From Emmonsiellopsis sp. PD_33 (Eukaryota; Ascomycota; Eurotiomycetes; Onygenales; Ajellomycetaceae): a stretch of 13,015 bases of DNA. The translations under genes were made by a program, and so were the position numbers. The stretch lies in contig JANTQF010000571.1 in assembly GCA_032988165.1 (NCBI GenBank), positions 1 through 13,015 on the forward strand. Direction: 5' to 3'. Below, piece by piece: positions 1 to 9,405 of the stretch; the stretch's first letter is position 1, and every line of letters begins with the position of its first letter. Under the pieces are notes generated by a model. The model was not told where the DNA came from. It was given only the letters and a program-made list of their open reading frames with translations, and searched no databases.

Positions 1-391
1 TGCTAGAGTCTGTCTGCTTGGTGTTGCCTGACAATTCGCATGGTGATTGATTTCTGTGTTCGTGGCGGGGTGTTCTGACGTGAGGTACACGCACGGTCCT
101 TGCAGGCACACATTTTAAGGCGAGGGAGCGACGGGGTCGGTCGTACCGCTGTGCAGCCTTCACTTCCTTAAAGAGGTGAGAAAGCTCACCTCCAGCAGCA
201 GTAACCAGGCGACTTCCATCAGGCGAGATGTCGCAGCTGTAGACTTCGAAATCCTTCCGCTCACCTATTTATTCGAACAGTAGCAAAAGAATATTAGCAA
301 AACATATCCCCTCCCAAATCCGCAGCAGATTAGAAACAAAGTAAATAATCGAACCTCCATGCGTCAGCCAAACAGGCTTGATAATATGCAT
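1..391 (-). CDS. hir1: HIR1/HIRA histone chaperone, N-terminal part (partial, runs off left edge)
   Basis: Two small exons on the minus strand encode the start of a Hir1/HIRA-type WD40 protein. Exon 1 (391-355) reads MHIIKPVWLTHG, and after a 90-nt intron (354-265, GCTAAT branch-like site about 28 nt before the TAG acceptor) exon 2 (264-190) continues GERKDFEVYSCDISPDGSRL then VTAAG. This is the characteristic HIRA opening (KPxWLxH, then the first WD40 blade with YSCxxSPDG and TAAG). A second intron starts at 189 (GTGAGC) in phase 1, just where the family continues with D-G-x-V-R-I-W; no such sequence occurs in 188-1, so the intron continues past the edge. By family knowledge the protein is a subunit of the HIR complex that deposits H3-H4 independently of replication and represses histone genes in the nucleus. 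Only 37 residues are visible. The exon 1 donor (GTTCGA) is weak. Family call is strong from a short match. Confidence 0.85.
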
Positions 392-694
392 TGCTCCCTC
401 CTTTCTCTGTCTCTCTCACTCTTCCGATCCCTTTTCTCTAAACACGTCTGTAACTCCAATCCAATCCTATCTTCTCCCGTATCTACCCTTCCTCGAACCA
501 CTCAACTCTCCTTTCTCAGAAAACAAAAAGGCACCTCCACAACCCAACCCTCCTAACCAAGGAAAAAATCAATACGCGCTGGCGCTCGCGCGTCGTTTCC
601 GCCGCTTATCGCCCACCTGCCAGCTATCCAGCTAGCTAGCTAGCTCAGCTAATAGTCAAAAACAAAGTGTCGGGAGAGTAGGTAGGCCGTGGCG
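392..694 (-). promoter_or_regulatory. hir1 5' leader and proximal promoter
   Basis: This stretch lies directly upstream of the hir1 start codon. It contains no ATG on the minus strand for 303 nt (the first upstream one is at 697-695), which fits a transcribed, scanned leader. It is strongly pyrimidine-rich on the plus strand in 392-560, so the hir1 leader RNA would be purine-rich. Short ORFs of 65 and 85 codons on the plus strand here have low-complexity, Ser/Leu/Pro-rich products and look like chance. The transcription start cannot be placed from sequence. Confidence 0.45.
630..645. repeat. (AGCT)4 self-complementary microsatellite
   Basis: Four perfect AGCT units form a 16-bp palindromic tandem repeat, with two more AGCT copies close by at 622-625 and 647-650. 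It lies in the hir1 upstream region. It may be a simple microsatellite with no function. Confidence 0.8.
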
Positions 695-1550
695 CATCGC
701 AGAGTCGCAGTATAATATCTAGTCGCAGATAACGGAGAACGGGTGGGTAGGGTAGGGTATGTTTCCGTGGAGTTGGCGGGCGGTTTGTTGGAGGTTTCGG
801 AAGAGGTGTAGGGTCGTCGCGGGGGGAACGCGGAGGGAGAGGAGGGAGGGAGAGGGTGGGCTGGAGCAGCGGTATCTGTCTGTATGGTGTATAGAGGGAG
901 TATGGATCGGGACTCGAGGGATGGATTGGAGGAGGCGTGGTGGGAGGTAACTTGTAATGGGTGGTGGTGAAGGTTGAATGAATAAATGGATGGATGGATG
1001 TGCCAGATTCGCGTTCTGTCGGAGGTCTGGAAGGTGGTCCGAGCTTGCAGGGTGGAGAGCTGGGGATATAAAATAACTAGATAACATGGATAATAAGGAG
1101 GGGTTTGTCGCGACTGAAGACGATAGCTATGGTTTTTTATATTTATATTTCTTTAATGGGATATTTATCAAGTACTAACGGATTTCAAGTTAGTTCTACT
1201 CAGACAATCCTTCTCCCTGGCTGTTATAGTTTCGCTCTGCTCTAACTATCTTCTTTGTCCATATCAAACTCAAAAATCACTCACAGCCACCTACCTAAGA
1301 GGTAACTATATATATGGATATCGCGAAAAGGAAATCATAAATAGCAGAATCAAATTGACTGACTCCCCCAAAATGCTGAGTGGCGTATGAGTATTTTTGC
1401 TTCTCCCAAGGCTAACAAAAGAAAAACTGGAAAAGAGAACGGGGCTGAAAAGTAGAGTACATGGATGGTGGTATGTAACGCACACAATTAATAGAACAAA
1501 CAGAGTATCCAGAGAGATTGAACTGATCACTCAGGATCTAACTCACTCAC
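695..1550. other. Intergenic: distal hir1 promoter and stomatin 3' flank
   Basis: I find no supportable gene here. From about 740 to 1000 the plus strand is G/purine-rich, with a TGGA-type microsatellite (about 987-1000). A CCAAT element in minus orientation lies near 923-927, about 530 nt upstream of the hir1 start. The segment next to 1550 should hold the stomatin 3' UTR: A/T-rich runs at about 1131-1155 would read on the minus strand as AAATATAAATATAAAA, a degenerate polyadenylation-like signal about 400 nt past the stop codon. The 122-codon minus ORF (1087-719) is proline/serine-rich low complexity without any recognisable domain. Confidence 0.5.
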
Positions 1551-2892
1551 TCACGATCTGCGCCGCTGACTCGCCTGGTCAAACCCCTCCAACACACTCT
1601 CCGCGACCTCCCCAGAAGCCTCCCCGGCACTCTGCTGCTGCTGCCCCTTCGCCTGCTCCACCCCAATAGCCTTGGCCGCCATACTCCTCGCCTGGCTCTC
1701 ATTGACCTTGCCATAAACCGCCATCGCACTCGCAATCATCCCGCCCATATCGCCCACATTCCCCGGCACCACGACCGCCGTGCTCTCCTTGGCCAACTTG
1801 GAGAACGCCTCGACATACTTCTCCGCAACGCTCAAACTCACCGCGCCCTGCGCATTCTCCTGGCCCTCCTGGATCGCCTTGGCAACAGCATCAATGCCCC
1901 TCGCCGTCGCGGCGGCCTTCAACATAATCGCCTCCGCCTCACCAGTCGCCATATTGATCTGCTCGCTCTTCAGCGCCTCAGAGGCCAGGATGACAGACTG
2001 CTTGCGGCCCTCGGCGATATTGATGGCGGACTGCCGCTGGCCCTCAGAGTCGAGGATTTCGGCGCGCTTGGAGCGCTCCGCGGTGACTTGGCGGTGCATG
2101 GCGGCCACGACGCCCTCTGGGGCGTGGATGTCGCGGATCTCGTAGCGCAGGCACACGACGCCCCAGTCCTGCGCGGCTTCGTTGATGGCCTGCGTGATGT
2201 TTGTGTTTAGCGTGGCGCGCTCCTTGAGGACGTGGTCGAGGGTTAGCTGGCCGATTTCGGACCGCATGGTTGTTTGCGCGAGTTGGGAGATGGCGTATTC
2301 GGCGTCTTCGACGCCGTAGCTATTGTGATAAACCGACCGTTCAGTATATTTTCCAACTAAAATTTTATATATATATATCATTCCCTTACCTGGCCTTATA
2401 CGCATCAAAAACCCTCGTATACAACACCCCATCCAGCTCCAAGGTAACATTATCCGCCGTAATCGCATTCTGGCTCGGGATCTCAATCGCATTCTCCTTC
2501 AAACTCTTCACGTACGCAATCCGATCCAAGAACGGAACGAGAATCGCCAACCCGGGCTCGAGAATCCGGTTGAACTTCCCCATCCGCTCCACGATCCAGG
2601 CCGTCTGCTGCGGAACGAACCGCACCACCGTGTTCACCGGCAGCGTTTGTCTGTGCGAGAAGTACGAGGTGGGCGTCGAGGGGCCGCTACCGGCGAATCC
2701 AGGGAAGCCATTGTCTGGGGCCCGGCGGCGGGGGGTTGTGGTGAATTGGCGGCGGCTGGTGAGGTGGGCGGAGGTGGTGGTAGTGGCGGCGGCGGGAGAG
2801 AGGAGGGAGCGGGAAGCGGAGGCTAGGGCCAATTGGGTGGGCGGGTGGCGGAGGGCACGGCCTGATATTATCCGCCGCGATGCTGCCTCCAT
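1551..2892 (-). CDS. Mitochondrial stomatin-like protein (SLP-2 type, SPFH/band 7 family), 423 aa
   Basis: Two exons (2892-2390 and 2319-1551) are joined across a 70-nt intron (2389-2320; GTAAGG donor, AATAG acceptor). The splice joins YKA to SYGVEDAEYA, restoring the block that the family carries without a break. Residues 1-57 have no acidic residue except Glu2 and are rich in Arg, Ser and Ala; RRQF at 47-50 resembles an R-x-F processing site, so a mitochondrial presequence is likely. The SPFH domain starts near 88 (TVVRFVPQQTAWIVERMGKF) and runs to about 250. An Ala/Glu-rich helical segment follows (250-310), then the C-terminal extension typical of SLP-2 (about 320-375, VAEKYVEAF) and a Gln/Ser-rich tail. 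There is no N-terminal transmembrane helix, as in SLP-2 and unlike classical stomatin. Family members form oligomeric scaffolds at the mitochondrial inner membrane with prohibitins and proteases. The start codon has A at -3. Confidence 0.93.
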
Positions 2893-3130
2893 TATCGGAG
2901 TGGCCTGGGGGGTTACGCTTGGAGAGAATCGGGGTTCTGGGTTTGCTGGTTGAGAAATGGAGGTTTGTATCTTTTCTTTGACTGTTGGATGGTGAACAAA
3001 TGCCGAAGCTGCTTACTCAGCAAGGCTCGCGAGTCAAGAGTCATGTGACCCACGAGCTCAGCGCACCTGGGCAGGTCAAATATGGGAAGAAAAAAAGGTC
3101 AAGGTTTTGTAAAGGTTATTGGTTTTTTCC
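2893..3130 (-). promoter_or_regulatory. Stomatin-gene upstream region with CCAAT box
   Basis: The 149 nt next to the start codon (2893-3041) have no minus-strand ATG, so they are plausible leader. A CCAAT pentamer on the minus strand (3122-3118) lies about 230 nt upstream of the ATG, a usual place for a HAP/CBC-complex site; that complex is known to act on many respiratory and mitochondrial genes, which would suit a mitochondrial protein. An imperfect palindrome, GTCATGTGAC (3040-3049), resembles an E-box-type site. Both are short motifs with no proof of use. Confidence 0.35.
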
Positions 3131-4690
3131 TTTTTATATGGTTACTATCCTTTAACTTGAGCCTTTAAAGAACAAAACACCTAAAACAAAAAGAAAAACA
3201 AATGGGAGGCCGAATCAGCGACAACCAAGCTGAAGAACGATAAATTAAGCCCAGCAGAAACAAGACAGGGGAAAAGCGACGAAAAGCAAATAGATATACT
3301 ACTAATACTAATGCATAAGGAGGTTAATTTGCCTGTCAACGTAGGGAAGAAACGGGATGTGAAGAAAGGAAGAAGAAGAAGAAAAAGAAAAGAAGCCGGC
3401 TAAGGGCAAGGGAAAAATGGTTAAGCCACAAACTTAATGGAGAATTGAACGGTGTGTTTTTAAGAAACCACATAAAAAAGTGAAGAAAGGGAGTGAGAGA
3501 GAAAATATTTTATTTGTTGTTGAGCGGGGAAGTAGAAGAGAAGATAGTTCAAAGCCATCAAAGACAGAAAGAAAGAAGAAGGAAAAAGAACTGAGCAGTA
3601 GGAGGATGGAAAAATAGCCGTTATCGGTTTTCCACAGCGGGTGCTTTTTTTTGAGAAATGAAGAGAAAAATGTTTTTGCAGGGAAACGAAAACAGACTGA
3701 ACGAAATATAAAATGCAAGTGCAAGCGCGGCCAGGCCTTGTCAGAAGGTTGCTTTCGAAAAATCTCAGAGGTGGTAGAAAAGACAACAATGTTGCGGAGT
3801 GTCGCAAGGGAGAAATAAATGCCCCAGTCTGAAATCCAACTGGAGGAGATATGAAGGCGAGCAAGTAGCCACCCTTATCTGTGGAAACAGGAGCTGAAGG
3901 CAACAAGAAAGTAATAAATGTCAATGGCAAATCTGTTAAGTGAAACCCGCTATGCAAAAAGAAGAGGAGTGGAAAAAAGGGGTTTTTTTAAAGAAAACAT
4001 CTGGGAGATAAAATAGGGAAGGAAAAAAAGTAGAATTGAAAAAAGGCCAAAGCAAGTTAGAAAACAAGGGAAGAAGGGAAAATCAAATATTGGAGAGTTA
4101 CCGATGATTGAGAAGAAACAAATTTTGGACCGAAGAGGGAAAAGAAAAGGTAGCAAACAAGGAAAACAATCGCCGAACCCCTTTCCCATCCCGTCAATCG
4201 TCTCTCCATTTTAGGGGTGTGTCCGTGAGTACAATGCCGTAATGAAAACAAATCCTAGATTTTTTCTGACTTTAATTTTGGGGAATCAACCTCACCGGCC
4301 TTCCTGCTAGATTCGCATGAAAGAAAAAGGACAAAAAGTTTGATGAAGCGTTTTTGAAACAATAAGAGAGCATGAGGGTGGAAAATCTATGATCATTAGG
4401 AGATTCCGCCAAAGCGGCGGGGGGCAAAAACAAGTTGTGATAAAGCGAGCATGGTGGGAAAAAACATCGACATGCAAACAAAACAAAAAGAGGACAATAG
4501 GATCTAGCAGCATCGCGAGACAGCCGAGAAGGAAACGAGGTTCCGGCATATATTCGAAAGGTCATTGCATTCTGGAGGAGGCGAATCATTTGTTGTGAGT
4601 CGAACGTATAAAAGCGGCGGGAAGCGGAACAGTCAACGAAAAATCATCTTTGAAGTAATCACACAAGATGAATAAAATAAACACTCAGCC
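3131..4690. other. Long purine-rich (plus) non-coding stretch; LARP 3' UTR plus distal stomatin promoter
   Basis: About 1.5 kb without a supportable gene. The plus strand is strongly A/G-biased, with runs such as 3361-3395 and 4004-4080, so any minus-strand transcript is U/C-rich. ATG occurs freely in both orientations, unlike the leader regions of this window. The minus-strand ORFs (for example 96, 165, 79 and 105 codons) encode Phe/Leu/Ser-rich low complexity expected from a pyrimidine-rich strand. The LARP transcript must end here; a candidate minus-strand AATAAA-type signal lies near 3508-3516, far downstream, and nearer candidates are weak. A TATAAAAG octamer on the plus strand (4607-4614) is noted separately. 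Confidence 0.5.
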
Positions 4691-7600
4691 TCATTTCTCC
4701 AGTTCCGCTCTCAGGCGCTCGCTGATGATAGCGTCGATTTTTTTCCGGTTTCTGAGGTTGAAAGCGCCATTTCGCCAGGCAGAACGAAGATTCTGAAATG
4801 CCGGCTTCTCGTTAGCTTCCAACTCCGACTCCACGAGTTCAACCAAGTGTTGCGCAACGGTGTCTGGTATCGCTTTGTTGCTCGCAAGCACTCCATCATA
4901 GAACCGTATGATGCTGTTGACGCCAGTGGAATTTCTCGATAAATCATCAAACGCCAGACTCCTGAACTCATTGTACATTTTGGAATTGAAATTTCGGACC
5001 AAGAAATGCGACCAGAATTGATAAAGAACGTCCATATCCAGGTTTCCGTCAGTCGTCACATCTGACGATCGTTTATCGAGCGTTCGTTGTCGGAATACGT
5101 TATAGGATTCGTGAATAAGATCGGTGGGAAGGGATTCAATCGGGGTATCTCTGTCTTTGACCCAAAACGTAGGCATATTGGCGGTGACTGGGTCGGAATT
5201 TCTGGACGATGGGGGCGATTTTGCGCGGCTTTGTCGGTCTACTGGGCTATATGAATTGTTAGTATGTGGTCGTCGAATCTTAGGCTTCGGAAGAGGCATA
5301 CCTTTCGGCATTTGTTTGGGTCGTCCGAGTCGAGAAAGATGGTCGCTTGTCTGTGCTCACTGTCCCACCCGCTGCTTTGTAACCGTCAACAGATCCGCTG
5401 GAGAAAGAACGAGACGAGGGGTTGAGAAAAGGTGACTGCGCTGGGCTAGAAAACCCCGGCTTACGCACCACAATCACCAAATTCTCAATCTGATCGTCTG
5501 GAAAAGTACTCTCATCAATGGGTTGTCCTACATTGGCATTTTCACCCTGTCCCAATACCGGCGCATAAGACGGCGAGAACTCGGGGGCAGTGGAAGATAA
5601 TACGCTCTGGAGCGGGCGGGAGTCAGCAGTATTGCCGTTGGAGTATTGGGCGGGAACCGTGTTTCCGGAAGTTTCGTGCAGAGATCCGTTAGTAAACGCG
5701 GCATGGCCATCCATGTGGGCGGCGGACATCACGCCATCACTAATCCCGTCAACATGAACTGGAGAGGTTAAAGAAGGTGGGGGAGGGCCTTCGTTCTGAG
5801 CGGAGGGGTCACGGGTTTCCATGCTGAGAACAAACTGTTCCCACTGCTCACGCTTACGAAGGCGGTCTGATCCATCTTCTCCAGGTCTGTATTCCACATT
5901 TTTCAGTTGACGGCAGACATGTCGGAGCAAGTCCAAATCCTCAGTAAGGCTCTTGATCCGCTTGAACCCGGCGATAACGCTAAGTAAGACAAAGCCTTGC
6001 GAATCCATGTGCTTTCGCAGGAACAGGTCCTTGCAAAGATTGTCGACGGAGAAATAGTATTCCCTAGAAAATAAAACTCGTTAGGCGAACCACAACTAAG
6101 ATGACCCTGGGAGACCTACAGTTGCATAGAGATCATGCTCATCAGGGAGAATTGTTCCATATACGGTTGATATGGCATCGCGGTCATGGGACCTTGGTGC
6201 ATTGGTGCGTATCCGTACATCGCAGGGATATCGGTTTGGATGGCATAAGGGGACGGGTAAACGCCCGATGTGGGAAGGGATGGCGACCTGATATTGAGGC
6301 CACCACGGCTGGAACCATGCTGCTGTGCGCCATTTTGAGATGCTGGTTGGTGGGGCCGATGCGAGAAGGGCTTAGACGGTTGGAACTGGTTTTGCCCAAT
6401 GGGCGGGCTATGATATTGGGAATTATGCGCTCCGCCATAGCTCGAATGAGCACCACCTCGTCCCCTATAGCCTCCACGGCCTCTTTCAGGGCGGGAGTCA
6501 CCACGCTCCCGGCCGTATTCACGCTCTCGTGGGAATTCTCTGTCCCTTGGGTGGAAAGTAGCGCTTTCTTTATAAAAGTCTGCAGATCTTGGGCCGCTAT
6601 CAAAGCGACGCTCATGGCTAGTGCTAAAACGTCCCACATGAGAATCCGTATGAATAGTGGCATGTCTGCCAGGATTGTCAGCGCCCCTCTGGGATGGCAC
6701 GTTAGTGAAGGTCTTGGAGTTCTGGCGCTGGCGCGGGGCTGCCTCGACGGAATTGGCGTTGGCATTTTGGGTCTCGCCCTGGGAGGTTGCCAGGGGCTCC
6801 TCGGGGCCCTTGGCATTCCTCGTATCTCCGCCAACTTTCTCGGTTTGGGAAACTCGTCGGTCCTCGGTGGACGCGGTCACACCTGCGCTACCCGATCTCT
6901 GGGGCTGAGTAGAACCAGTCTGCTCTGTGATAGTGCGGGCATCGTTCCGGCCACGATCAGCAGAAGGGAGCTGCTTCGATCCGCCAGCTGTCGCTGTGGA
7001 TGCAGGGGCCGGACGTTCGCCACCGGTGACTGGGCCAGCAGCATGGCTTGCGCCACGCATGCTTCCCTCTCTTCCACCTCTTGCTGGTCTTCCGCCTCTC
7101 CGTGCAGCAGGGGGGAGAGGTGTGTTGAAAACGGCGGATGGGACATATGGGACAGGCATCCATTTCTCCTTCCCATGCGATCTAGTAGAACCCTTCTCCT
7201 TATCGGATTTATCCGCCTTGTCACCCTTTTCCGAAACCTTACGGAACTCTTCGCCTTGGGCGAGTTGTGGGGTGGGCCAAGAAGAAGCGTCGCCAACGGG
7301 AGGGAGAGACTCGGCTGCATCAGTATCGATATCCGTAGGTCGATTTGAACGGACACCAGATTTTCTCGAACCTACTTGGCGTTAGAATAATGTAACATAG
7401 AAGAAGAGGATCAAGAAACATTACCATCATCCTTGGATTTTCCGCCGTCATTTGACTTCTTCTTCGATCCAGAGACCTCAGTCACAGTTTCGGCAGAACT
7501 GCTCGCCTTTTTCCGCGAACCACCTTTAGCCTCGCCGTGAGTTGAAGCCTTCGAGTTGACTGGTTTCGAAGTCGCTGGTGTAGTAGGCTTCAAAGCCGCA

Positions 7601-8223
7601 GTGGCCTTGGCCTTGGCTTCTTGGGCTTCTTTTCTCTGTTGCCAGATATTGAACGCGGGAAGCGGAGCAGCCTTTAGCTCATTGACGGCTGGGGTTTCCT
7701 TCTCCCATCCATCTTCTCCCTGTTTTTCCTTGGTGGATTCCGGAGTCTGAGTCGACTTTTCGACGGGCCCAGAGGCTTGCGATTGCTTGTCCCAGGTAGA
7801 GTCAGATGAACCGTTGGGAGTCAACGAGATGTCGTCTTCTTTGGGCAACGTTGTGGTGGAAGCCGTTCCCACACTTGGAGATGAGGTTCCAGAGATATTT
7901 TTCGACGGGACATTGGCAGCTGGGGCCGTGACCGTTGAATTTGAGTTGCGCTCGGAAGGTGCCTGCGATCTGTCAGTGGCATCAATGGGCTCAGTTGCGA
8001 CAGTTGACGACTCTAGGTCTGTTGACGAAGCTGCGGTCTGGACCGAGCCATCTCCATCTACCGATCCAGCAGCCGTCCTACTCGGATCCGACGATGTCGT
8101 GCTTGACTTGCTTTGCTTCTCAACGGAGGGTTGCGCAGTGGACGCAGTGGAAAGTCCTTTTGCGGCTTGAGCGTAAGAAAATGCGGGCATTTCCAAGCCT
8201 GCTTTGGGAGTTGGCGTTGACAT
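4691..8223 (-). CDS. LARP1-family La-motif RNA-binding protein with C-terminal DM15-like region, 1122 aa
   Basis: Four exons (8223-7425, 7371-6120, 6063-5302, 5246-4691) are separated by introns of 53, 56 and 55 nt, the last with a perfect TACTAAC branch site. All junctions keep frame. Residues 1-670 are mostly disordered and Ser/Thr/Gly-rich, with conserved-looking islands FSYAQAAKG (15-23) and PAFNIWQQR (189-197), and Arg/Gly tracts at 357-367 and 560-573 that suit RNA binding. The La motif spans about 672-762; its hallmark residues Q683, Y686, Y687, D696 and F698 are present, and intron 2 cuts the motif between Q683 and E685. After a second disordered linker, about 977-1100 resembles the LARP1 DM15 repeats (LYQFWSHFL at 1012, FNSKMYNEF at 1024). 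I see no RRM beside the La motif, which argues against a genuine La or LARP7 protein. Known relatives bind mRNA and control translation and stability of ribosomal-protein mRNAs. Yeast Slf1/Sro9 share the La motif but lack DM15. The start has AAA before ATG. Confidence 0.93.
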
Positions 8224-8532
8224 TTTGAAGACGATTCACGACGTATTCGATTGCCGGACGCTGTGCGTTATTGGCGAAACGTGTGCAAAGTGGAAGGATC
8301 CGAGAGCTGGATATAAAGTCCAGCAATACACCTCCAACTACCGATCTGGAGGAAACGGACAACCTCCACCCTCTGGCTGCCCCACCAACAACAGTTGTCT
8401 CTCTAAACCCAGGGACTCCCAGGGCTTTTCGAGGCTTTGGAAAAAGAAATCAGGTCCAGGGTAGGAGGGAGGCAAAGGAAAGCGAATGCTCAAAAGACAA
8501 TTCCTTGGAGGGATATCTCAGAAGCCAGGATT

Positions 8533-8568
8533 TCACAGTGAAGGAAAGACCTGGGTAAAGTTTGACAT
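8533..8568 (-). promoter_or_regulatory. Short upstream ORF (11 codons) in LARP leader
   Basis: This is the only ATG-initiated upstream frame in the 1.3 kb before the LARP start codon on the minus strand. It reads MSNFTQVFPSL followed by TGA and ends about 310 nt before the main ATG, leaving room for re-initiation. Whether it lies in the mature mRNA depends on the transcription start and on any leader intron. The peptide has no recognised identity. Confidence 0.35.
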
Positions 8569-9238
8569 CAGTAACACGTTCAAAAGGGTTGTCCGGGAGT
8601 GTTTGTTTTGGGCCAGGCTGGGGAGCGAGAGAGTGGTGTATCCGCAGCGACGAGGCGATGGACCTGGGCAGAGTCCACAGAACACCAGACAACGCAGCTT
8701 AAGTAGACAAGAAGAGCGGCAATGGCAATCCCGAATAGAGAAGAAAGGACTGAACAAACGATAGACGTTGCGCGGGAGGCGTTGGGAGACGCAGGACAGC
8801 GACGAAGAGGGATCGCAGGCAACCGAAACACGTACTTTTTGAAGCAGCAGCCAAGCGCAACCGTAAAGACTGGGGAGAATAAAGGCCGAACTGAGCGGGA
8901 CTCTGTCAATGTCCGCAGCGGGAGCGTGCGGGAAAACAGCAGGCTGGACAGTGTGCGAGGAGACGAGACAAGCGAAAGGAAGCGCGATCGATTGACGCTG
9001 GGGAGCGAAGCAGCAGCACAAGAGCCACGCGACGAGAGCGTCCAGACGAAGCAGCGGACGGGGCGGTCGACGACAGCGGAAGGCCAGCAACGAAGAGACG
9101 CAGGGAGGAGAATTGAGGAGGCGGTGGGAGGAGGTTGGGTTGGCGAGACGAGACCTGGCAGTGCGGGACGTTTAGAAAAAAAAATGAGGTGCAGCTAATC
9201 GGGGGAGGTTCGGGCGAGGGCAGCGAAACGAACCTCAG

Positions 9239-9281
9239 CAACACACACCAGGGACGCACACACACACAACACACAACACAG
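9239..9281. repeat. CA-rich simple repeat
   Basis: An imperfect CA microsatellite (runs of ACACAC broken by CAGGGACG and AACAC) lies in the LARP upstream region. On the sense strand of LARP it reads as TG repeats. It is probably a variable simple repeat. Confidence 0.75.
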
Positions 9282-9337
9282 GTGGCAGCAACAAGAGCAG
9301 CACACGAGACAAAAGACAGAGAGGGTGGACTGAGAAC

Positions 9338-9357
9338 GGGGGGGGAGGGGGAGGGGG
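9338..9357 (+). repeat. G-tract with G-quadruplex potential (first)
   Basis: Runs of eight, five and five G are separated by single A residues (GGGGGGGG-A-GGGGG-A-GGGGG). The eight-G run can supply two tracts, giving four tracts of at least three G with one-base loops, a very stable class of quadruplex motif. It is on the template strand for the LARP gene, so the RNA would be C-rich. Confidence 0.7.
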
Positions 9358-9381
9358 AGTGTGCGAGGGGTTGAGAACAGC

Positions 9382-9405
9382 GGGTGGAGGGTGGAGGGAA
9401 AAGGG
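9382..9405 (+). repeat. Canonical G3N4 G-quadruplex motif (second)
   Basis: Four GGG tracts are spaced by exactly four bases: GGG-TGGA-GGG-TGGA-GGG-AAAA-GGG. This matches the G3N1-7 consensus four times over. It lies 24 bp past the first tract, on the same strand, close to where the LARP promoter or leader start is expected. Confidence 0.75.

Noticed and set aside
719..1087. 122-codon minus ORF between hir1 and the stomatin gene
   Set aside because: It is Pro/Ser/His-rich low complexity derived from a G-rich plus strand, with no domain and no splice partner. The interval is better read as upstream sequence of hir1.
2320..2389. Alternative acceptor TTTTAG inside the stomatin intron
   Set aside because: Using it places an in-frame stop (TGA) within six codons, whereas the AATAG acceptor at 2320 keeps the reading frame and the family sequence.
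1551..2492. Intron-retaining 313-codon version of the stomatin second exon
   Set aside because: Its N-terminal part is an out-of-frame reading of exon 1 plus the intron (Arg/Met-rich, unlike the family). The splice 2390/2319 restores the conserved YKASYGVED block exactly.
6184..6834. 216-codon minus-strand ORF in another frame of LARP exon 2
   Set aside because: It overlaps the true LARP frame on the same strand and shows no recognisable domain; the LARP frame is confirmed by splice joins on both sides and by the La motif.
6101..7348. 415-codon plus-strand ORF opposite LARP exon 2, starting with ATG
   Set aside because: It lies wholly antisense to a well-supported exon whose minus frame makes family sense; the product shows no domain. 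Open antisense frames are common opposite Ser/Gly/Pro/Gln-rich coding sequence.
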